A program made the position numbers and the translations under genes. Source: Deltaproteobacteria bacterium (GTDB taxonomy: Bacteria; Desulfobacterota; Desulfobacteria; Desulfobacterales; ETH-SRB1). From it: a DNA stretch of 7,348 nucleotides. How positions within the stretch are numbered: the stretch's first letter is position 1; each line of letters opens with the position of its first letter. Positions 1-4,348 of the stretch are shown piece after piece. Under the pieces are notes generated by a model that worked only from the letters and a program-made list of their open reading frames with translations, had not been told where the DNA came from and made no database searches. The stretch covers positions 1 to 7,348 of the forward strand of contig JAJSZO010000127.1 of assembly GCA_030262795.1 (NCBI GenBank). The letters are read 5' to 3'.

Positions 1-60
1 ACGTTTTAGGTCAGCGGCGCCGCAGCTTTTTGCGCCGTCCGCTGGACCGTGAAGTTAGGC
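1..60 (-). other. attC recombination site (59-base element), cut by the window edge
   Basis: On the minus strand the site begins with the R'' box GCCTAAC (60-54) and ends at the window edge with ...AACGT, the first two bases of an expected R' box GTTRRRY. Inside, GGTCCAGCGG pairs with CCGCTGACC if one C is left unpaired. Such single extrahelical bases are the hallmark of folded attC bottom strands and define their polarity. Unpaired spacers TTCAC and TAAAAC separate the R and L boxes as in known attC sites, and a short GC-rich variable tip surrounds AAAAA. The expected full length is about 65 nt. Confidence 0.8.
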
Positions 61-109
61 GGGGTGCGATTAACGAGTCTGACTCTGAGGGATCTCCATT
101 CCATTTTTG

Positions 110-1402
110 CTACTTCGTTTTCTGCCGCTTCTGCTTCATTAGAGATTTAACTTTGGCAAGTGTTTTAGGATCGTTTCCGTACGCTTCTAAAATTTTCACA
201 AAGAGTTCGAAATAGAGAAGTCTCTTGTCCACATAATATTTATCCTCCCAATAGTGTTTATCCTTTCCCAACCAATTGTCGTGATCACTTTCTAATAATT
301 TCCGTATTGTATGATCTGCTTTTTCTATGCTTCCTGTTGCATGATAAAGGGTCGCGAGCCAAAATTCTGGGCAGTCCTTTAGGCCCATTTGGGAGCGGCG
401 TGACGCGCCTGTTGACATCAAGTATTCAAGTTCCTTTATCCGTTCATTGAGAGGCATGCCAAGCTTGGGAGTGAGGATATCTGCTTCTTTCATAGCATAA
501 CGATGAAATATACCCATTGAACTTTTCTGGGCACGGGTGCGAATTCGCCGCGACCAGATGTCGTCACCGGTTGCTAGATCTGTGGCCCGATGATACTCAC
601 GGATTGCTTCAGCGCATGCTTGCGCATCGTCAGCGCCACTATATTCAAGACCCCTATGAGGACACAGATAAGCTGTAGCCAGAGATCGGGCGAGATAGAA
701 ATGATAACGTGCTTCATTAGGCCGGTTCTGGATTGCACGCCGAATAAGGGTTACGCCTTCACCAGCCCTCTGCGGTGATTTATGCGAAAGCACGGCAAGG
801 AGAAGACCAAGTTCGACAAGCAGCTCCGGATTCTCGGGAGCGAGCTTATGCGCTTTTTCTAGAACTTTAATCGCCTCTTTCGTGCGCGTTCCCCTAGTTT
901 TTAGGATCAGGGCTTCTTCAAGAAGTAATTCAATATCATCTTGCAGAATTGGATTGAGCGCCTGGAGTTGGTAGATGCGTGTTAAAACGGCATCGATTTC
1001 CGAATCTGATACACGTGCAAATAGATTTGTAAAGAGAGCGCTATCGTAATCAGGCCTCAAGGCAAAATCATTTCCTGGATCCCCTGGTGGAAATGCTTTA
1101 AATGTCAGATGACGCCGCACTGTACTGATGATTCGAAGATGCACCTTGATATTGTTTTTGTCGACCTCGAAAACCTTCTCGTATTCCTTTATCGCTTGAT
1201 CGTACCTCTGTTGTGTAGCTAAACGGTCGCCAGCAAATAAATGAATTTTCACCTTCTCGCGGATTTGCCGAGCTTCTTGGAGTTGGCTGATTATCATCCA
1301 ACTTCCAAGGATGACCCCGATTGTTGCTCCGATTAGACCGACGACCGCTGAGGTTCTCTTGAACCAGCTAACGGGCTCAGAAGTTCTTTCGTTCGATGCC
1401 AT
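110..1402 (-). CDS. membrane-anchored TPR-repeat protein of unknown function (integron cassette gene)
   Basis: 430 residues. Residues about 16-39 (VVGLIGATIGVILGSWMII core) form one hydrophobic helix after a short basic N-terminus, so the protein is probably anchored by a single N-terminal membrane segment. The rest is helical and TPR-like. One repeat is clear around residues 53-86 (GDRLATQQRYDQAIKEYEKV), with further repeats around 158-192 (EEALILK...EAIKVLEKAHKLAPENPELL), 193-226 and 232-275. The C-terminus is very basic (KQKRQKTK). TPR scaffolds bind proteins; no catalytic motif is visible and I do not recognise the family. The ATG directly follows the cassette core site GTTAAAC. An AAGGA nine bases upstream of the ATG could serve as ribosome binding site, but it lies outside the cassette. 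Base composition looks less AT-rich than the operon at the right of the window, fitting an imported cassette. The side of the membrane on which the TPR domain sits is not certain. Confidence 0.85.
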   Translation of the reverse strand: MASNERTSEPVSWFKRTSAVVGLIGATIGVILGSWMIISQLQEARQIREKVKIHLFAGDRLATQQRYDQAIKEYEKVFEVDKNNIKVHLRIISTVRRHLTFKAFPPGDPGNDFALRPDYDSALFTNLFARVSDSEIDAVLTRIYQLQALNPILQDDIELLLEEALILKTRGTRTKEAIKVLEKAHKLAPENPELLVELGLLLAVLSHKSPQRAGEGVTLIRRAIQNRPNEARYHFYLARSLATAYLCPHRGLEYSGADDAQACAEAIREYHRATDLATGDDIWSRRIRTRAQKSSMGIFHRYAMKEADILTPKLGMPLNERIKELEYLMSTGASRRSQMGLKDCPEFWLATLYHATGSIEKADHTIRKLLESDHDNWLGKDKHYWEDKYYVDKRLLYFELFVKILEAYGNDPKTLAKVKSLMKQKRQKTK

Positions 1403-1409
1403 GTTTAAC
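1403..1409 (-). other. upstream cassette core site (GTTRRRY), recombination boundary
   Basis: The minus strand reads GTTAAAC directly in front of the ATG of the TPR gene. It fits the integron core consensus GTTRRRY, and the same core-then-ATG arrangement is seen in classical cassettes such as aadA. I see no matching RYYYAAC box or L-box inverted repeat in the next 80 bases upstream, so the site is not part of a recognisable attC here. It could be a remnant of attI or a secondary-site insertion. A seven-base match alone is weak; the support comes from its position and from the attC at the other end. Confidence 0.6.
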
Positions 1410-1454
1410 CATCCTTGCCATGGATTTCCTTATGCTTATAGTTTCGGAGGCTGC

Positions 1455-1553
1455 ACCGGATAGCCGGGGGCTGTTACCAGCTTAGAACCGTGCTTGAAAA
1501 TTTCCCTTCACACGGCTCAAGCATCCAATAAGGCAAACCCTTGAGGGGTTGCC
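1455..1553 (-). ncRNA. 3' fragment of a group II intron (end of domain IV, domain V, degenerate domain VI)
   Basis: Minus-strand bases 1518-1485 form a complete 34-nt group II intron domain V. They begin GAGCCGTGTG with the catalytic triad AGC, have a five-pair upper stem (GAAGG with TTTTC) closed by a GAAA tetraloop, a two-base bulge AA, and end GCACGGTTC pairing with the 5' strand, including the expected G-U at the triad. Upstream in the RNA, 1553-1532 is a hairpin (GGCAACCCC with GGGTTTGCC, one mismatch, 4-nt loop) that could close domain IV. Downstream, 1481-1470 makes GCTG-GTAA-CAGC, a plausible domain VI tip, followed by CCCCCGGCTATCC with A1461 as a possible branch-point. The usual G-rich 5' strand of domain VI is missing, so it looks decayed. 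No GTGYG 5' end and no reverse transcriptase reading frame are found in the roughly 300 bases upstream. The exact 3' boundary is uncertain. Confidence 0.8.
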
Positions 1554-1852
1554 CGCTGATGAATAATTAAATACAAACTGACAGCCATAATCCATTCGGG
1601 GAAGGCGCATGCACTGATATAATAACTGCGTTCATTTGCTTTTCTTCCTTAATATGGTTCTCTCGGTATTTTCAGAATAGGACACAAGTCGGACGTCTGC
1701 CCCCTTTCAGGTCGGGCAAAGTTTGGACGAAGCCGCTATGCGGCGGAAAAAAAGAACAAAACGCCCTTCAGGCGAATTAATTTTATAATTTCCTAAACAA
1801 TCAAAAATAGTGTATAGCTCCTATACTTGTGCAATTTCGAGCACTTTTAAGA
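1554..1852. other. intergenic mobile-element debris, no gene recognised
   Basis: No convincing coding region on either strand. Two short hairpins lie close together: GCCGC-TAT-GCGGC at 1732-1744, followed on the plus strand by an A-run, and CGCC-CTTCA-GGCG at 1762-1774, followed by an AT-rich stretch. A perfect inverted repeat GTATAG-CTC-CTATAC lies at 1812-1826, about 40 bases before the lost start of the recombinase pseudogene. This stretch was probably the upstream regulatory region or left end of the element that carried the recombinase. The element boundary cannot be placed without an intact copy. Confidence 0.4.
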
Positions 1853-1864
1853 AAGGAGTATACC

Positions 1865-2164
1865 ATAAATCAAACAAAAGTAAATCGATTTAAGAAACTA
1901 TATCAACGTCACCTGAGATTACTCAAACTTCAGGGTAAAAACCGGAAAACCATTGATGCATACTCTCGGGCTGTCCGATGAATCAGTGAACATTTTGATT
2001 GCTGCCCCGATCAATTGACCCCCGAACAATTAGAAATCTATTTTGCCAGACTGGTTGAGACCCACTCCTGGAGCACAGTCAAAGTGGATCGACTTGGACT
2101 GCAATTCTTTTGGCGGTATGTGCTTAAACTTGATTGGCAATGGGTTAATATTATAAAGCCTCCA
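1865..2164 (+). pseudogene. tyrosine recombinase/integrase, N-terminal remnant (broken)
   Basis: The reading frame from 1865 gives about 100 residues of a phage-integrase SAM-like (core-binding) domain: RFKKLYQRHL, then KNRKTIDAYSRAVR, then an ISEHFDCCPDQLTPEQLEIYF segment, then WSTVKVDRLGLQFFWRYVL, ending at VNIIKPP. From memory this resembles the XerC-like integrase often found beside IS91-family transposases. It is broken in three ways. The expected start codon is ATA (1865-1867), although a good Shine-Dalgarno AAGGAG (1853-1858) sits in front of it. Codon 39 is TGA (1979-1981) where an Arg (CGA) would be expected. After IIKPP (2164) homology stops, and the whole catalytic domain with its R-H-R-Y residues is absent. 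The open frame continues to 2359 only by chance, running antisense through a transposase fragment. It is not IntI: the usual IntI N-terminal motifs are absent. Confidence 0.75.
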
Positions 2165-2168
2165 ATGT

Positions 2169-2453
2169 TAACACTGCGCGTCCTTGTATCATCACGGTTT
2201 CATGTTGTGCCGGAACAAAAGTTGTCCATTGGCAAACTAACAATTCAAGAGACCATGTGCTATACCGGAAAAAATGTAGAAAGGTTTTGTAGCCGCTCTC
2301 ACCAAGTCCGAAAAAACGACAAAAGGAGGTCACGCCAACCATTTCAGATGTTCCGATAAAACCTATAATAATCATACAAAATATCAACCAGGTACTATGG
2401 CGTGAAACAACACTACGAAATGAATACAATGCGTTATAAAAACATGTGAGCAT
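2169..2453 (-). pseudogene. transposase, N-terminal fragment (truncated)
   Basis: About 95 residues on the minus strand from ATG 2453, preceded by AAGGGG as a Shine-Dalgarno-like sequence at a normal distance. Recognisable segments are FYNALYSFRSVVSRHSTWLI, then GFIGTSEMVGVTSFCRFFGL, then KTFLHFFRYSTWSLELL, and QGRAVL at the end. From memory this is the start of a DDE-type transposase common in Desulfobacterales, in which GRAVL is followed by a GDHT-type stretch holding the first catalytic Asp. Here homology ends right after GRAVL (2169), the frame runs 6 residues into foreign sequence and stops at 2151, and all catalytic residues are lost. Its broken 3' end meets the broken 3' end of the recombinase remnant. 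The IS family is not certain, and I could not identify terminal inverted repeats. Confidence 0.6.
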
Positions 2454-2787
2454 TCTAATCCCCTTATCTTTTTTTTATAAAAATGAGAACAATAAGGAGA
2501 TTGATATCAATTAATGTTAAGTTTGTCTATAGCTAATAGCAAGTAATCGTAGATTTGTTTGCAGATTTTTCCAATTTTTCCAATGCTACTAAATTTTAAA
2601 AAGGTAAAAGTTTGCGCTATGATTAAACTATAAATCAAAATTTTGTTTATAGAAAAGATTTGCTATAATTTCAATAGATTATCCCATAGCTACGCAAAAG
2701 ACATATTTAAGCAAAAAATGTGCTGAACGGTATTGGTGATGCATAGAAGGAAAGAGACTACAAAGAAATACATCCCATGAAAATATG
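2454..2787. other. AT-rich intergenic stretch without a recognised gene
   Basis: No reading frame with coding character. Items visible are a palindrome TTGATATCAA (2501-2510), a tandem pair of the nonamer ATTTTTCCA (2565-2573 and 2574-2582), and an extended -10-like TGCTATAAT (2661-2669) with no good -35 and no gene close downstream. The left part probably contains the lost 5' end of the transposase element. The right end carries the 15-base repeat that precedes the DUF166 promoter. Confidence 0.4.
2770..2784 (+). repeat. 15-base direct repeat, copy 1, just upstream of a -35 box
   Basis: ACATCCCATGAAAAT occurs here and again at 3500-3514, a distance of 730 bases. Both copies are followed within two or three bases by a perfect TTGACA. 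The second copy straddles the stop codon of the DUF166 gene, so copy 1 may mark an old duplication of that gene's end together with the following promoter. Confidence 0.7.
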
Positions 2788-2816
2788 TTGACACAATATA
2801 ATCGTTACTTTATTCT
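2788..2816 (+). promoter_or_regulatory. sigma70-type promoter of the DUF166 selenoprotein gene
   Basis: A perfect -35 box TTGACA (2788-2793) is separated by the ideal 17 bases from a good -10 box TATTCT (2811-2816). Transcription should start near 2823, giving a leader of about 34 bases. A perfect inverted repeat, TTTATTC-TTT-GAATAAA (2809-2825), overlaps the -10 box and the start point and could be an operator. Confidence 0.65.
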
Positions 2817-2856
2817 TTGAATAAATATTTCTCATTACAAAAACTTTGAACGATTA

Positions 2857-3510
2857 ATGACATCACAAAATAACCTCAAAAAAAGTATTCAAAAAATCCT
2901 GGTTTTTCAGCAAAATGGCAGGGGAGAAAGCAAAATACATGGAATCATAAAATATGGAAAAAACCTTTTTGACTTGCAAATAATATCAATCAACCAACCC
3001 CTGCCCCCTGTAATTGACGATTCAATACAATATCTGCCCCATGACATCAATGCCGACCTGGTATTAGATTATCTTGCACATCCTGACCTTTCACATGATC
3101 TTGGAGTTATGTGCGTCAATAAAAAGATTCCTGTAATCGCAACAGGTAAAAAACCGCAAGTTAAAGGTGTCTTTACGCCTCCCACATGATGTGGTTTATC
3201 AAGGCAGGTCTGCCTTGGTCTTTATGGCGAGAAATTCGGCTTGCCGGAATTTTCTATTAAAATCGCTGCCGGAAGGATTGCCGATATCAAAATACTAAGG
3301 GGCGCTCCCTGCGGAGCCACGTGGAAAGCATCTGAGCGCATCTTAAACCTGTCCGTGCAAGATGCTGTTGAACATATAGGCCTGGAAACACAGTTCTTTT
3401 GTAAAGCTGACCCCTCAGGATGGGATCCGATCTATGGGAAAAGTCCTGTTCACTTAGCCGGCGAACTACACAAAGCAGCGCTCAACCGGGCCATGCGACA
3501 CATCCCATGA
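2857..3510 (+). CDS. DUF166 family protein with in-frame UGA, probable selenocysteine at residue 111
   Basis: The frame from ATG 2857 is interrupted once by TGA (3187-3189) and continues in the same frame to the true stop at 3508-3510, giving 217 residues if UGA is read. Both halves together match the DUF166 family (COG1810-like) as I remember it. The N-terminal half has ILVFQQNGRGESKIHGI (14-30), LPPVIDD (49-55), HPDLSHDLGVMC (75-86) and VFTPPT (105-110). The C-terminal half has CGLSRQVCLG (112-121), RGAPCGATW (148-156) and a GLETQFFC...WDPIYGKSPVH stretch (175-199). The UGA sits at Sec111-Cys112, where I expect Cys in relatives, and a SECIS-like hairpin follows at once. Other conserved-looking Cys are 86, 119, 152 and 182, which suggests redox or metal binding. 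The family's function is unknown to me; some databases call it thymidylate synthase-like without good reason. The Shine-Dalgarno sequence is weak. Transcribed from its own promoter; a link to the operon downstream is not shown. Confidence 0.88.
3187..3217 (+). promoter_or_regulatory. UGA (Sec) codon and bacterial SECIS-like stem-loop
   Basis: After the in-frame TGA (3187-3189), bases 3200-3206 (CAAGGCA) pair perfectly with 3211-3217 (TGCCTTG), a seven-pair stem with the loop GGTC (3207-3210). Seventeen bases separate the TGA from the loop. From memory, the E. coli fdhF SECIS has the same central ten bases GCAGGUCUGC with 18 bases between UGA and loop. The loop guanines and the fixed distance are what SelB recognises in bacterial SECIS elements. 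The hairpin lies inside coding sequence, as is normal for bacteria. Confidence 0.85.
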
Positions 3511-3514
3511 AAAT
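3500..3514 (+). repeat. 15-base direct repeat, copy 2, spanning the DUF166 stop codon
   Basis: Identical to 2770-2784 (ACATCCCATGAAAAT). It covers the last codons and TGA stop of the DUF166 gene and is followed two bases later by TTGACA. The two copies flank the DUF166 gene together with its promoter. Confidence 0.7.
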
Positions 3515-3516
3515 CA

Positions 3517-3549
3517 TTGACATAAATGTTGGCTTGAATTATTCAGGCC
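3517..3549 (+). promoter_or_regulatory. candidate promoter and overlapping palindrome ahead of the FabG operon
   Basis: TTGACA (3517-3522), 17 bases, then TATTCA (3540-3545), the same geometry as the promoter at 2788. A near-perfect palindrome, GGCTTGA-ATTAT-TCAGGCC (3531-3549, one G-T pair), covers the spacer end and -10 box. It could be an operator for a repressor or, less likely because no T-run follows, a weak terminator for the DUF166 gene. An alternative -10, TATAAT, lies at 3577-3582 but lacks a well-spaced -35. The leader to the FabG start would be about 65 bases. Confidence 0.5.
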
Positions 3550-3615
3550 ATTACCCGTTGCCTCCCCAAAATTCGTTATAATCAGGAAATAAAAAGGATT
3601 TAAAAAAATACAGGG

Positions 3616-4347
3616 ATGAAAAATAATGAAAAAATTGCATTAGTTGTCGGCGGAAGTCGAGGGATCGGAAAAGCAACAGCAATTCGGCTTGCCAAGTCTG
3701 GTTTTAATATTTGGCTTACCTATCGAAATAATCACGATGCTGCCGATAAAACAAAGGAAGAAATAGAAAAAGCAGGGAGATTCTGTCAAACTCTTTCATT
3801 TGATGTCTCTGATTATAAAGAAACAGAGGCAGCCTTAGAAAAAATTGCAGATGATAATCCACCTGATGTAGTGGTATATAATGCAGGCATAACCCGTGAT
3901 AACCTTATGATGTGGATGACAAAGGAAGAATGGGATTCAGTTCTTTCTGTAAATCTTGATGGATTTTACAATGTCATGCATGCTATATTGTTTCCAATGC
4001 TTCGTGAGAAACAGGGACGAATCATTGTAGTTTCTTCCACTTCAGGCCAAATCGGTCAAGCCGGTCAGGTAAACTACTCTGCATCAAAAGCAGGGTTGAT
4101 TGGTGCTGCAAAAGCATTGGCAAGGGAAGTTGGAAAGAGAAATATTATTGTTAATGTAGTTGCTCCGGGAGTGATTGAAACAGATATGACCGAAGATCTC
4201 TCAAAAAAGGACATTTTGCCTCTTATCCCGCTTAATCGTTTTGGAAGTTCCGCAGATGTTGCATCAGTCGTTAATTTTTTATGCAGCGAAGAAAATATGT
4301 ATATCCACGGTCAGGTTATCGGCATTAACGGAGGGCTGGCCATATAA
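3616..4347 (+). CDS. fabG: FabG-type 3-oxoacyl-ACP reductase (SDR family)
   Basis: 243 residues, the normal length for FabG. It reduces 3-oxoacyl-ACP to 3-hydroxyacyl-ACP with NADPH in the cytoplasm. Visible features are the Rossmann dinucleotide motif GGSRGIG (12-18, a GG in place of the usual TG), NAG (89-91), catalytic Asn113 (SVNLDG), Ser141, Tyr154 and Lys158 (the NYSASKAG stretch), PG at 184-185 and the GQVIGINGG C-terminal motif. The full catalytic tetrad is present, so it should be active. The start at ATG 3616 is forced, because an in-frame stop (TAA 3601-3603) lies just upstream. The Shine-Dalgarno is poor: AAGGA ends 17 bases before the ATG and AGGG touches it. It is the first gene of an operon with a flavoprotein, ketosynthase and ACP, so its natural substrate is probably bound to the ACP encoded at 7065, not housekeeping FAS. 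The symbol reflects family resemblance only. Confidence 0.9.
   Translation: MKNNEKIALVVGGSRGIGKATAIRLAKSGFNIWLTYRNNHDAADKTKEEIEKAGRFCQTLSFDVSDYKETEAALEKIADDNPPDVVVYNAGITRDNLMMWMTKEEWDSVLSVNLDGFYNVMHAILFPMLREKQGRIIVVSSTSGQIGQAGQVNYSASKAGLIGAAKALAREVGKRNIIVNVVAPGVIETDMTEDLSKKDILPLIPLNRFGSSADVASVVNFLCSEENMYIHGQVIGINGGLAI
4330..4335 (+). promoter_or_regulatory. ribosome binding site for the flavoprotein gene (TTG start)
   Basis: GGAGGG inside the last codons of the ketoreductase gene lies 13 bases before TTG 4349. It supports the TTG start one base after the previous stop, rather than the in-frame ATG at 4241. That ATG would add 36 residues before the FAD motif and overlap the ketoreductase gene by over 100 bases. 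Confidence 0.6.
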
Positions 4348-4348
4348 A

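Larger units (their letters stand above)
1..1409 (-). mobile_element. integron-type gene cassette carrying a TPR protein gene
   Basis: Read on the minus strand, this stretch has the layout of an integron gene cassette. A core site GTTAAAC (fits GTTRRRY) abuts the ATG of one gene. Forty-nine bases after that gene's stop, an attC site begins with GCCTAAC (fits RYYYAAC). Cassettes are circularised and inserted by an IntI recombinase cutting between G and TT of the core site. Almost the whole cassette (about 1.4 kb) lies in the window; only the last five bases of the attC core box are outside. No intI gene is visible, so this may belong to a cassette array to the left or be a lone or attC-only (CALIN-type) cassette. 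The promoter is not visible either. Confidence 0.75.

Noticed and set aside
1410..1484. A second attC or an attI directly upstream of the cassette
   Set aside because: No RYYYAAC partner or L-box inverted repeat is found, and most of this stretch is accounted for by the intron's 3' end.
1560..1640. Short minus-strand reading frame beginning MNAVIIS with AAGGAAG in front
   Set aside because: Only about 26 codons, no recognisable similarity, and located in mobile-element debris; too weak to call.
1979..1981. In-frame TGA in the recombinase as a second selenocysteine codon
   Set aside because: The expected residue is Arg (CGA), not Cys, I see no well-placed SECIS hairpin after it, and the gene is also broken at its start and 3' end.
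1865..2164. Recombinase remnant as the integron integrase IntI belonging to the nearby cassette
   Set aside because: The N-terminal sequence resembles the XerC-like type rather than IntI, the IntI-specific region would lie in the missing part, and no attI is recognisable.
2015..2359. Intact plus-strand gene starting at TTG 2015
   Set aside because: Its first part is the interior of the recombinase domain whose frame extends upstream, and the part after 2164 is antisense to the transposase fragment.
2565..2582. Tandem nonamer ATTTTTCCA as a CRISPR or iteron array
   Set aside because: Only two copies without spacers; low-complexity AT-rich sequence explains it.
2643..2669. Promoter with extended -10 TGCTATAAT at 2661-2669
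   Set aside because: The -35 is poor with only 15 bases of spacing, no gene begins close downstream, and AT-rich DNA gives such matches by chance.
2857..3189. Reading the DUF166 region as two separate short genes (2857-3189 and 3241-3510) or as a simple pseudogene
   Set aside because: Both halves are in one frame, form one continuous domain without any frameshift, and the single TGA replaces an expected Cys and is followed by a SECIS-like hairpin.
4241..4348. Flavoprotein start at ATG 4241
   Set aside because: It would overlap the ketoreductase gene by more than 100 bases and add 36 residues unlike any FAD-fold N-terminus. TTG 4349 puts the GxGxxG motif at residues 10-15.
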